DNA from: Takakia lepidozioides
Taxonomy: Eukaryota; Streptophyta; Takakiopsida; Takakiales; Takakiaceae
Direction: 5' to 3'
Assembly (NCBI GenBank): GCA_030704615.1
Contig: CM060733.1
Span: forward strand, 45,568,001 to 45,632,000
Length of the DNA: 64,000 bases
Position numbers and translations under genes: made by a program
In this document: piece by piece, positions 32,617-45,558 of the stretch
Numbering within the stretch: position 1 is the stretch's first letter
Layout of the letters: each line of letters opens with the position of its first letter
Notes under the pieces: generated by a model
What the model was told of the DNA's origin: nothing
Databases searched by the model: none
What the model saw: the letters and a program-made list of their open reading frames with translations, nothing else

Positions 32617-33459
32617 TTCCTTCCTCGAGTTTGTACCTTGCTATCGCAGATCTAGTGTAAATCGGTTTACTGCTGTCTCCAGAACACAGTTGAAGAATGA
32701 GCAGAGAATATGGCGGAGGAAGCTCAGATAACGACTGTGCATATTGTTATTCTTTCCAGATATGCAGCCCATTTTAATTATTTTCTTGTGGGCCCAGTGG
32801 TCAGAGTATCCCTAGGGGCAGTGTCGGCAACTGTTAAACCGTTAATCAGAACCTCATCAATAAACCCAATAACAAAGCCGACTTCCTGGAAGCATGCCAC
32901 AGGATCTGAGAATGGGATTGCAGATTAAGTAAATGTATCTATATACTACTACCAATGATCATGCGCACCTGGAAAGTTCCAAATGTGAAACGAATGTGGG
33001 GTTTGGCTAACAAGGATGACCGTGTATGATATTCCAAAATTTGTCATCAAACTCTCGTTCATTTATATTTATTTGTTTAAGACTGCGCATCAATTTCTGG
33101 GATTCGCTGTTATTTTTAAATATTGAACCCGTTCTAATAAAGAACACGCCGTTTTTTTTGGGCGGCACACGTCAGACATCCATAACTGAATACGAACAGC
33201 TGTACACCAATTGCTGGCATGTGCACTAATAAGGAAACGACTATGTGTAACGGTCACGCGGGAGGGAATCCGATGCTTCTAGAGACACGCAAGAACGCAG
33301 GCAATCCCGCAAGAAATCGGGAGTCACTGCGTTTTTCTACTTTTCGCGCTTAGAGGGAGAGTGGTAGTCAAGCTGGAGAGGGTTCCTTCTAGAATACGAA
33401 AGAGAAGAAAGTCTCTTTATTTTACTTCCCTTAGAGAGAGACGCAGAGCAAGAGAGAAA
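32617..33459. promoter_or_regulatory. divergent intergenic region of E3
   Basis: About 0.84 kb lies between the ATG of the transposase gene (32616, minus) and the ATG of the ParB-methyltransferase-like gene (33460, plus). The same head-to-head arrangement is in E1, so the two genes probably share a promoter region. The stretch before 33460 encodes KRRKSLYF in frame in both elements, so translation could also begin upstream in an unseen exon. Confidence 0.4.
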
Positions 33460-33841
33460 ATGACGAGGCGTCGTTTGTTGGAGAACACAGGGCCAAGGCA
33501 GCAGGTGAACGCGGAGACTGATTCACAAGAGCAGACGGAGACTGAGGCAGCGGCTGCGACACAGTCGGCGATAAGAGTGCGCCAGCCTGTGGAGGCAGAG
33601 ATGATTCGCAGGGACACTGAAGAAGGTGGAAGCACGCGGAACGCCGAACCTGGAGAAGGTCAAGAAACCCTTGCGCAGACAGAAACTCCAGCAGATGTGA
33701 GAGGGAAGAGGAAAGCTGCAGAAGGGGATCAAATTTCAAAACCTAAGAAGGTGCCAGTAAGTTTTATCATATAGTCTGTCTGATTGCCTTTCAAGGAGTC
33801 CTTCCTCTCCCTTCTTTAGCAGGAACTACTGAATCGCGAGC

Positions 33842-34156
33842 GTCGTTAACGCCATTCGATTCTCCTCATGAGATTTATGTACCTATGTGTTTGAAGAGAG
33901 AGTCTGCACTTACTATTCTCCCTAAACTACACTGAATGTCGTTGCCGCCAATCAGTTGCACATGTATGTCATTACACAACACCGATCCGGCAGGTCGTTA
34001 TCTTTTGTGATTGTCGTTAACGCCGTTCGCTATCGCTCTCGCTTTTGTTTTGAATACGGCAGTCTCAGCTTTGCATGTGTAGATTGTGCTGAATTCTTTC
34101 ACACCATTCATGGTGAGTTTCCTTGATACAGAGTGATGGTCGTTACCGCCATTCAC
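33842..34156. repeat. palindrome cluster in intron 1 of the E3 ParB-like gene
   Basis: Four imperfect palindromes related to GAATGTCGTTGACGACATTC start near 33842, 33932, 34008 and 34137, for example GGTCGTTACCGCCATTC. E1 has its 116-bp palindromic satellite in the same intron. Confidence 0.75.
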
Positions 34157-36023
34157 TATTTGCAAATCACTCAGTCAGAACTGAATGGCATCGTGCAGAA
34201 AACTGTGAGGTCGAAGCCTACAGGATCAGAGGGGAAAGGATCTGGAGATGGGGACGAGTCCGCAAAAAGCTCAGAGAATACAGATGAAGCAGATGAATCC
34301 GAAGTGCACTACCTTGACAAGGTGAAAGAACTCATGTCATTCCAGAAGGTAAACTCTCAGGAGGTTATAAGGGACATGCTCGTATCTGGAGGGCGTCTGG
34401 ACATACCTCTGTGCCGGATGATATCAATGCCTGTTGTGCGTCCACCTCTTTCCCATGACATAACAAAATTGGAGAGTGATTTTGTGCATGGATATAGACT
34501 TGGTGCACAAGTTTTTTATGTGTCACTGACGGATATAAATGGGAAAAGCACATTAGTGTCTCCAGAGATCAGTGATAACTGGGATGAGTGCTGGAAAGAT
34601 GCCAATGAGGAGTTCGAGCTGGGCCTCATGATGGGAAAGAACACCCAGCAATTCTGCAACCACATGTTCTACGTCTGGGACGGCAACCACCGATTGCTGG
34701 CATGGATGGGATACATTCAGAAACACCATTCGAAAGACAAAGACAAGCATGTTGCTGTGGAGGCAATGGTTTTGGATCCAGGAAACGACATCGCTAGGCT
34801 TCTTACAGCTATGCACGACGTGAACAAGTAAGTCATCCAGGAGATTTCATTCCCTCTGTAGTGTCTTGTTAATCCTCAAAAAACAGTGTTAAGGAATGCA
34901 ATGTTTCCAATGTTTTTGCAGATCGACAGAGAAATCGCATGTGACAACAAGCTTGGTTCACACACTATTCCGAATTCAGAGGATTGGTCTGATGAAGCTG
35001 GATGATTTTCGGACAGTACTACCACCCAATATCATCAAGAAGTGCGAAACAGGAAGAGCTGCAGGCACTTGGTATTCTTTGACACGAGAGGCGTTTCTGG
35101 AGTACATGTATGCGGTAAGCCCGAGTCTGTAATCTGTTTACTTTTCGAATACATGTTTGTAGTCCCTTCGGAGCTAATCACTACTTGAATGAATGCAGCA
35201 AGAACTGGCAGAGGCAGCTGAGAAGGGAAAATCCGAATATTACCGCACTACACCAGAAGAACTAAGGACATCAAAGGGTGTGGAAGCTGCAATAAAGAAG
35301 GAGTTTGAAATGCGAAGAACCAAATTGATGTCAGCCTTCGGAAAGCAGCTTAGAATAGTAGATCCTGGACTTGGTCCTGAGTTCCTTCAGCAGATCAAAA
35401 CACACTATGACAAGCATGTGCATCCGGAGATGCAGCAGGAGAAATTGCACCGGCTGGCCATATCGATGGTCGACCCACAAACAAAAATAAGGTGGCTGGA
35501 GATATGGAACTCAGATCAAACAGTAAAGGACTTGAATCAGTTCCCAAAGAGCACCATACAGCCTGGCACAAAGGTGGAAGGAATCAGTGATTTGGTGTTT
35601 GATAACTGGCTCCACAAGGCTACATTTTGGAGTCAGGTGTGTATTCGAACATGCTGTTTCTTCTCTTCAAGTATGTGATGTGTATCTTTTTTGCAATTCT
35701 GACAAATATACTATTTGCAGCTCGAAAAGCGCGCCGTCATTGTGCTGGATCAGACTTTGAAGGACCTGAACATTGCGATTGTTTCCCCTCCCCAAATGTC
35801 ATTGGAGGCATACATAAGGAAGTGGAGAGGTCTCACCTGGAGATACTGTTTTTGAGTTCTCCAAAGATGGTAACATTTTACGGTCCAACGACTTTGACAG
35901 TCAGGTTGGAGGAGAGTGGGCCATGATGCGAGTTGTGTACAGGTGCAATGTCATACTTGAAACTCTACTGTTTTTTTGGGAAAAAATGTGGCTTCATATG
36001 GATTGCAATCTTAGATCCAGATT

Positions 36024-36744
36024 GAATGTCGTTGACGACATTCACTTCTTTGTCTAGTCATTCTTAAGCGAGTATATGAATTCACCTGGTTAGGATCTAA
36101 GGGTGCAATTATATTGTCCCTGATTAGAATTGATAATGTCCTTGAATGGCGTTGACGACATTCACATACGGAGTTGTTGAGAGGTCCTCAGAGTTATTTA
36201 AATTTTTGTAATGTCCATAGAGGTTACAGTGAGGGTTCCTCACTTCATTTTGCTGAATGTCAATGCAGACATTCAGTTGTTCTGCATTGTTTTTGCCTCT
36301 TGCGATGAATGTGGAGGCTTGATAAGCTCTGTTTTAAGAAATCCAAAGTGAATGTCGTTGACGACATTCACAGCTGTGTCTGTATTATTCAACAACGACA
36401 AATTGAATTTACATGGATTGGGGAGCTAAGTAATTGGTTTCTTTTTTGTATTTTTGTGAATGGCGTTGACGCCATTCACATACAGTGATGTTGTGAGGTC
36501 CTCAGTGATAGGTTCGTTATGAATGTGCATTGAGTTTGCCTGGAGGGTTCCTTACTCAATTTTTTGATTTCCATCCTGTGATTTTGCTTCATTTAAGTAA
36601 TAATTTGGCTTCATTAGTGAATGTCGTTGACGACATTCACTTCTATGTCTGTGTCATTTCTAAACGATAATTTGCATTCACCTGGATTAGGGTGTATTTA
36701 CAGTATCATTGAATGGAATGTTCTGAATGGCGTTGACGACATTC
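36024..36744. repeat. palindrome array in intron 5 of the E3 ParB-like gene
   Basis: Seven copies lie at 36024, 36144, 36255, 36350, 36458, 36619 and 36725, each 20 bp. Most are exact or near-exact inverted repeats of the form GAATGTCG-TTGA-CGACATTC, with a GAATGGCG/CGCCATTC variant in which both arms changed together (36458). The DNA between copies varies; spacing is mostly 95-120 bp, with one 161-bp step. Confidence 0.95.
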
Positions 36745-39189
36745 ATATCTGGAGCAGTAGTGTGGTCCTGAAAGGTCCTTGGAGCAGTTCTCAGAGCCAT
36801 TTCAATCTATGTTTTATTCTTTCTGTTCTACTTGCATCTTACTCACTGAGCGCTTTTGTGGGTTGGGATTTATCTCCTTTTTTCAGGTACACGAAATATG
36901 TGCTTATGGAAGGAAATCACCTGAGCGGAATTCCCGACTATCTTGACATGTGGTCGGACCCTGCAAACGATCCAACCATGTATACTGCAGGGATATTGAA
37001 GGACTGGAGTCCTTCTCACTTCAGAGACTGTGGGTGGTACCTTGACTGCCCACCTGAGCACACGACCTTTCAAGAACAGCATATGAAATACTTGAACAAT
37101 AACGCTGAGATGCTGGCGCCTTTGACTGACGAAGAGTATCAACGAAACATAGCAACATTGGCTGCCAAGGAGCCTGATGCTCAGGGAACGCCGCAGAAGG
37201 GAAAGAAGGCGGGCCGCAAACCAAAAGACAAGGCTGTTGATGTCATAGCCATCTCACCAGCAAAGCCAAAGGACAAAGACAAGTCCAAAGAGAAGGAAAA
37301 GGACAAGGGGAAGGAGAATGAAAAGGAGATGGAGAGTGGGCAGGACTTTACTGCTGGAAGATATACCCGCACTCTTCAGTGCGTGTTCGATGCCAAGCCA
37401 CACCCTTCCCGTTCTGATTCAGCAGGAGAGATGAAAATTGTTAATGAGGGTTGGCTTTCGATGATGCAGAGTCGAAAGAGAGGATACACTGGGGTGCCAT
37501 CCCCTACCTGGGACAATATAATCTCATTCCTCAATCTGGTGAGAATTCCAGTTTCTTTCCTTTTTCTCTGAAAGTTTCGTTGGCAGTATTTCAGTCTCGT
37601 TCTTTGAAAACAATCTTGCCATCGTTCTTATAAAAAACATGTCTGTTGCAGGTGAGCACAGGTCCCACCTTCGTGTGCGGTGTGCAGAAAACTTATGCGG
37701 CCGACATTGTCATTCTCGACATCCCGGATGGCCAGGCTGTGCCAGAAGTTCTTCCAAAGGGCAAGACGCCAGGCTGGAACAAATTCGAGGACAACTACTG
37801 GAGTTGGGTGTTCGGGTTCTGTAACAATTTCCTCTCTGATGCAGGGACACTTCTGTTTTTCAGTCATGTGACAATGATAGTCGTCGGGCATTGGCATCAT
37901 ACCTCAAGTCTTCAGGGTTTGAAGTTTTGCGCACATGGAATTGTGTGAACAGCCTCTACCTTGTGAAAGGGGGTTTCCCTGGTCAGCTGGTATGCCGTCT
38001 CCCTTCTGCTTGTGCTTTGATCATGAGTTTCAATTTTCTCTGCAGCTCCACTCTAGTAGAATGTTTTATGATCGACACCGATCATCACCGATTCATGATT
38101 TTTTTGTGTCAGAGTTCTGAATAGCCGATGTACACACTTCCACTATAGATTGTGTTTACCACACTAACCTGCTATCTTTGCCAGACGAGGATGTTCGAGG
38201 CGATCTGCCTGCGGAGGATTCGCACATCAAAGACACCATCCTCCATCCGCAGCTTTGAGATTTCTGACCAGGGTTGTTTCGTCAACCCCCCCTATGAGCC
38301 CCATGTCGATGACATTTTGTAGTCCAGTCAGACTCTGAAGAGACCAGATGGCACTCCCTGGAGAGGTGCAAAGGAAAAGTCACCAGCATTCATGCAAATA
38401 CTGCTGAAGTCATGCAGCCACCGCTCTGCACGGGTGGTCGATCTTTCTGTGTCCACAGGTTCGTTTTTTCCCTTCCGAATTGGTTTCCTTTCAACAGTTT
38501 CATCTGCTTAAATCCCCCCTCCAAACTGTTCATGTTCTCCTGTCTGGTGCAGGAGCAACTTACCACGCATGCAAGGCAGGCGGAAGAAGCCTTTTTGGCA
38601 TGGAGGGTGATTCTGACCTCTACAACACCGTGCTCCTCCCCCTTTTGTCTGGCTCCACTTCAGGCACACAGACTGATCGGATTCAAATTCGAAATGATGA
38701 CGATCCCGAAGATAAGCAGGTCGACAACGACTTTTCATGTGAGTAAGTGCTAAACCCTCTTTGGGAGTCATACTCAATTTCTCGATAACATCAAAGTTAC
38801 AGTAATAACTTTTTCAGGCTGTCCTTCAGGAAAGGCAGCGGTGGATCTTCAGGAGATACAGTCATTTCTGGCGAGTCTGTTTTCGACAGCCCCCTTTCCA
38901 ATTTTCTGCTTCCTGTTTATGCCGAAGCAATGGCACTTCACGCGGCCGAGTCCCTATCCCCTGACTTTTTAGTGGCCAGCCGTAGGTGTATCCAGCGTGG
39001 ATCCGGTGTTCTAAAATACTTAGACTTAGATGCAAAGGAAGAGAGGATACATTGTACTGACTCTGAGTCAGACTGAACTGTATTCTTTTAATATTCATTT
39101 TCATATTATCTGGAAAACGTTGAATCCCCTTCCTCCACCGTAGTTGTTCCTTTAGAACAAATAATAATCACAGAATCAACTTTCGTTTA

Positions 39190-39565
39190 AATTGCTATAT
39201 GTATGAATCCATCTCACAAACCTTCCTGACTCTTCTCATATCCATTGTGCATTCATCTACACTGTATTCATGCGTGCTCCATTCATGAAAGCTTCCTTTG
39301 TACAACATCCATTGTACATTCATCCTCTGTACTCTTTAATCCACCCCACAAACCTTCCACACTCATTTCATATACGTTGTGCATTCGTCAAAACATTTGG
39401 TCATGCATCTTCCTGTCATGAATTTTTGTCATTGCTCAACATCCATTATACATTCATCCATTTTACTCTTATCCATCCGTCATTCATCCATCTACATACA
39501 TTTTTCACACTCATCCATCTGTTTATCATCCAACTGTACATTCATCCATCCTTTATTCAATGCCT
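39190..39565. repeat. TTCATCCA-rich low-complexity repeat (E3 3' region)
   Basis: Same composition and position relative to the last exon as 24860-25240 in E2, with many CATTCATCCA-like units. Confidence 0.8.
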
Positions 39566-39649
39566 TTTATTATGTCGTCCAGCTTGTTTCCACGGTAAAG
39601 GGTGCCAATCCGCGGGAATACACTCCACTTCTTTCTGGGCGCGTGGTGA

Positions 39650-39767
39650 CGCGGCCTTCACGTGTGATGACGTGGACTGAGCCCCATGACGTGGCATTTG
39701 CGCAAGGTGACGTGGCGTGAGCGCAACTGCGCTCACGCGCTCACGTGACCAGGCTCACGCCGAGGCA
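39650..39767. repeat. right terminal array of E3
   Basis: Contains GGTGACGTGGCGTGAGCGC, three GCTCACG units and the shared end CGAGGCATC. The GTGAGC and GCTCAC units face each other and can form hairpins. Confidence 0.7.
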
Positions 39768-41573
<1,806 letters not shown>

Positions 41574-42196
41574 CTTCCATCCGCATGGGAATACCTGTAG
41601 CTTGAGGAAGGTCAGCATAAAGTAGCTTTGTGCAACCCTTGCAGGCGGAAACCAGCACATCAACGAGCATTGGGTATGCCGGAGAGCTATCGTAATTCAT
41701 CACTTGTGTACGCAAGTACCTGTTGTTCTATCTATAAATATGTCAAGAAACTGAAGACGTCTGCACACTGGAACGCCCCTATTCACCTCTGATAAAGTCT
41801 CTTTTCTTTGATGAATATCTGTGCAGTATATCATCTTCCATCACAAGGTAGGCACTTCTCAAGCCACAGTTCTCACTGTGGCTTGTAGAACATGTGATGT
41901 GGGCCACATGAAATCATGTGCCCCCTTCTGCTGTTGGTGGTTGGAAAGACTAAGGCACGATGCATGTGAACATAGGCAACCAGAGTCATGAGAAAAGTCA
42001 GCTCGATATTTTGTCTGCTATCTGCTCTGGAAGGTGGAGACCGTCGATTTGAGTTGTAGATCCCACTGCATTGCAAGTTGTATTTGCTTAGGGTTAAATT
42101 TAGGGCTGCTCGTTACTAGCCCTAATGGGCTTTTGTTTGCTCGACTGTTTGAATTTGAAAACCACGGGCTTTTGAGATGCCATCCATCTAACGGGG

Positions 42197-42421
42197 GTGG
42201 CTTTGCAGTTTTCTCTCTGTTTGGAGGACATGTTTGGAGTTGCACTAGGAAGATACATATATACACTGGCACGAGCGATTGGCCAGGCTGACAGTGAAGG
42301 CTTCGCTTTCGAACACTTCTTGCTAGAGAAGATGTTCAACTTGTGTATGGACTACGGAACCTCCTGGTCAGATTCTGCAGGTGTAAGCCTTACTGAGGCT
42401 GGAGTGTTGAATGATTGCTGA
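42197..42421 (+). CDS. possible downstream exon, unidentified
   Basis: The block reads DMFGVALGRYIYTLARAI, then FAFEHFLLEKMFNLCMDYG, an amphipathic helical pattern that looks like folded protein, and stops in frame at 42419. A donor-like GTGTAAG follows SDSAG at about 42381. It may be an exon of the 41.2 kb gene. Not identified. Confidence 0.3.
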   Translation: MALQFSLCLEDMFGVALGRYIYTLARAIGQADSEGFAFEHFLLEKMFNLCMDYGTSWSDSAGVSLTEAGVLNDC

Positions 42422-42719
42422 AAGTGCCATTTGCAGGTGCGATATTGTGGACATGACATGTGGCCCAACACTCTATTTGAGTTGCTAGTATGTAGTAGGG
42501 ATGACTTTCTTGGAAGCCAGGGACAGTAGTAAGTTGTTCTGTCCTTCTAAAATATTGGTGATCAAACTAACTTATACAGGGTTTTGTGATGCTGCACCGA
42601 AGACTAAAACAAGGGCTACCAGCTGTCACACCTACTCAACCACCAACTTTTGTTCCCTCTTCCACTCCAGGTTTGTGTGCCGATCTGACTGTTAAATGTG
42701 TTTTTGATGGCATCTTAGT

Positions 42720-44407
42720 TTAAAGGACCATCCAGTTTGCCTCCATTGTTCTCATTATCCGCCCTAATTTCTGGGATGAAGGCTCCAGGGCCTTGCGAAT
42801 GAATTTAGAGCCTGCCGTAATTGAGAACCCCACAGCACCTTGTCTTGGCTTTTCGGGTCTCAGGGAGAAATATTGACGTAGTAGACTCCTCAGATCACAA
42901 GCAACCACGGACACGTTTGAACAGTGTGGAGAGAGGAGATGAGACAGAGAGAGGCATATCACCTCTTGTTACAGGTATCCAAGTTAAGAGTAACCTCATG
43001 GACCGTCAAATCCCCTGACCCAAGAATGTCATGAAGAATTTGGTGTGAATTCAACTGTGGAAGAAACCACTTCCAGAATTGGCACAAGTGCAGCTGCTGG
43101 CGTTTCCCCTTAAACATAGATTCTTGGTGTGATGCCAAGACCACATTCCAGTTCAGTGTCCCAGCACATGTGACTTCCATTGTATCTGTATTGCTCAGTT
43201 GCATAGAGGCATGAACTGTTCTGTTCACACAGTTTCTGACAAATTAGACACAGTCTGTTCAATTGTTCACTGTTCTGTTCACACAGTCAATTGTCACTGA
43301 TGATGGTTCCTTTCAGGATGTCAATTGCACTGATGACGTCCCTACATATACTTCTGAATTGGTTTGCACCTCACCTTCAATTTTCTGCCGAAAGGATTTG
43401 TTTGTTGCTTGCAGATTTCCACTCCTCTTGTCGATGCCGACATGTCTACAACATGCAAGGTCCTTCCACGCAGTCTCCTAGCTAGGTACACATATGTCAT
43501 AGTCTCCCATAACTTGTGTCCATAAAGTATTGTATCCTTCGAAACATCATCTGCTCGTCTTTGTAGGGTGGTAGATAAAGGGTCTGCACAGAGGTAGAGG
43601 ACTGAATGCAAGGGTTATCTTTTCGATCTAGGAGCATGATGCTCATGCGTCGCGCTCCAAAATACTTCAAAATATTGTGATGCAGTTTCCAGAAATCCAA
43701 CACTCGTATGCGGATATGACACCCAAGCTCATGTGAGCAGAAATGTAAATTGATACTCACACATTCATTCGGTTCATTGCACGTCAAACCTGTCGTAAAC
43801 ACTGCAAGATGAGTTCTTTCTGGATAGGTCACACACCTCGTGAACCAATGGTGCTGCACGGGGTCAATGGAGTGGTGGAAGTCGCAGTGTCGTAGGAAAT
43901 CTGCTGCCTCAAAAGCACAGGTCCCTTTGAACAACACCCTTAGCATCATTGGAGTGAGTAGATCCAAGCAAGCTCGCATTTCTTATTTTTTGGGGGGAGA
44001 TGCATTTGCATGCTCGATACCCAGAGCAAAGCTTCATGCATGGCAAGGCCTATTTCCCTTCAACCCTCAAACAGATGGCTGTATATTATTCCTCCAACTT
44101 TGGATTTCACATCCCTCTCCCAACTCTCCTCCTTCACTTCAAAATTTTGGAATGTCCACCCAAGACCATCAATCTGCTCTGCAGACAGCTCCTTGACAAG
44201 GTCTTTGGCATCTTCAATAGATTTGGTCAATCGCAATCCGAGCCTAAAATCTCTCTCTAAATCAGTGCGTAGTTTTCGCTCAACCCCTTTTTCCAAGTTT
44301 TGGGACGTCGGCACTTGGTTCAACATGATGAGTAGGGTTGCATACGAAAAGAAGTGTGGCACCTCAATCATATAAGAGGCAAGCTTGAATATGAGATGTC
44401 CAAGCAT
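42720..44407 (-). CDS. string of coding-like minus-strand blocks, unidentified gene
   Basis: Successive minus-strand frames look protein-like: 44407-44060 (helical, charged: LRTDLERDFRLGLRLTKS, KDLVKELSAEQI), 43979-43497 (160 codons: KGTCAFEAADFLRHCDFHH, LAVFTTGLTCNEPNE, FWKLHHNILKYFGARR, LPPYKDEQMMFRRIQYF), 43228-42959 (NWNVVLASHQESMF, LCQFWKWFLPQLN) and 42962-42720. They follow each other on one strand and could be exons of one gene. I cannot name a domain, and splice sites were not resolved. Low-complexity decay is absent, unlike the transposon relics around it, so a genuine host gene is possible. Confidence 0.35.
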
Positions 44408-45558
44408 GCGGGCCTGCGTTTAGAAATCGACTAATAGTCAGTGGAAATCGCGTTACTTTAAGTGGAGTGACATCATTGAAGGAAATCTACTAATTGTGTT
44501 TACTGAAAAACAGACCAGTCTTTGAAGAGGAAGATGTGGGCGATGCGGGAGGCACACTCAGAGACGCCTGTAGCAGATCAGACTGCTGCAAAGCTGCCAC
44601 AGGCGAGGCCAGAGATGCAGCCATACTCGCCCCCTCGAGATTGGGGAGTGCCTACTAATTCCACCTCTCTTTCTCTCTCTCTGAAACCTTTCCTCTCCCT
44701 CTCTCTCCACCAATACAAGGTGGCCCCAGAAATCTGGCTAACATGTGAGAGTGGTTAATTAGAGTGAAAGTTGTCCTTGCATATTGTCCACATATTCAAA
44801 TATCTGGTTGTAATTCTGGGGCCAAGAATAACACAAGAGCTGGCTGCTAGGGCTGGAAGCCATCGTTGCTAGACAGGAGACAGTTAAGCTGACGACGCAC
44901 TTGCAATCTGAGACAATGATCATGCAGGCACCCTGGTACTGTGAGCGTCGTCAAGGCCGCAAAAGCTTTTTGTTAGTCTACCGAGCCTAAGTATTCATCG
45001 ACCCAAAGATGCACAGGCACAGTAAAATAGCATGCCCTCCATCTCCACCAAAACTTCAGACCCCGAGATATTCCCCTATCCTCTGTGGGCTCAGCTTCTC
45101 AAAGGGGAATAAGGCTCTTTTAGAACATGCTAGGCAGACAATAGGGGATCACAAGTAGAGCATGTAGCACCAAAACCAATCAGAACTTGTAGAGCATCAT
45201 GACAGTTTCATCCCAAACACAGTTGGACATCCAAGTAGACGGTTTTGCACTTAAAACACATTGACTGTCGTCCATTAAATAAGTGAGAGTGGCTAATCTT
45301 AGTGGCCACCTGCTCAATTTTCATTGGCTTGTCAGATTACAAGACCCAAAAGTCACACATCAGCTCCAGCCTGTCTTATCATTTTACTGTTGACATAGGT
45401 TAAGGCTTAAACTTCAAAAGATAGTTTACTTACCAAATCTCTTAATTGTTTCCTAGTTTTCATCCATCCTTTGACAGAGGGGAATCTGTTCATTGGAGGA
45501 ATCCATGGCTCTATGTACAAGATATGCGCATTTTTCTGAGCTGGGGTCAACATTTTTA
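44408..45558. other. no recognised gene
   Basis: Contains a CT-rich tract (44660-44710). An ORF of 78 codons at 44522-44758 runs into that tract and is not convincing. Confidence 0.4.

Larger units (their letters stand above)
33460..39076 (+). pseudogene. ParB-like / amino-methyltransferase-like fusion gene of E3
   Basis: Inferred exons by GT-AG sites and paralogue comparison: 33460-33756, about 34199-34827, 34922-35114, 35199-35636, 35721-35942, 36888-37538, 37652-37989, about 38182-38458, 38553-38739, and a last exon ending DSESD at 39076. Exon 2 carries a ParB/sulfiredoxin-like domain (IPLCRMISMPVVRPP, then VWDGNHRLLAWM at about 34676-34708). Exon 6 has a lysine/glutamate-rich linker. Exon 7 has a motif-IV-like LDIPDGQ (37715-37735) and a GTLLFF-type strand; the next exons have motif-I-like VVDLSVSTGATYHA, AGGR and FGMEGD. 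Motif IV before motif I is the beta-class order of DNA amino-methyltransferases. Canonical DPPY and DPFxGSG are replaced, so catalysis is doubtful. Breaks: 5-base loss near 35853, 1-base loss near 37856, in-frame TAG near 38321. Function unknown. Confidence 0.7.
29834..39767 (+). mobile_element. DNA transposon E3, most complete member of the E1-E4 family
   Basis: Two divergent genes lie in it: a Mutator-like transposase gene on the minus strand (about 30140-32616) and a ParB-methyltransferase-like gene on the plus strand (33460-39076), followed by TTCATCCA repeats and a right terminal array ending CGAGGCATC at 39767. The left end, and probably the SWIM exon, lie in the gap. With about 10 kb visible it is a large element for a Mutator-like transposon. 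Both genes contain frameshifts, so this copy is not expected to be active as sequenced. Confidence 0.75.

Noticed and set aside
34000-39100. Bacterial contamination as the source of the ParB-methyltransferase-like gene
   Set aside because: The gene is split by GT-AG introns with conserved positions in four copies and is flanked by plant-type transposon sequence.
43190-43290. 20-bp direct repeat ACTGTTCTGTTCACACAGT at about 43212 and 43268
   Set aside because: A short local duplication with no other feature attached; not informative alone.
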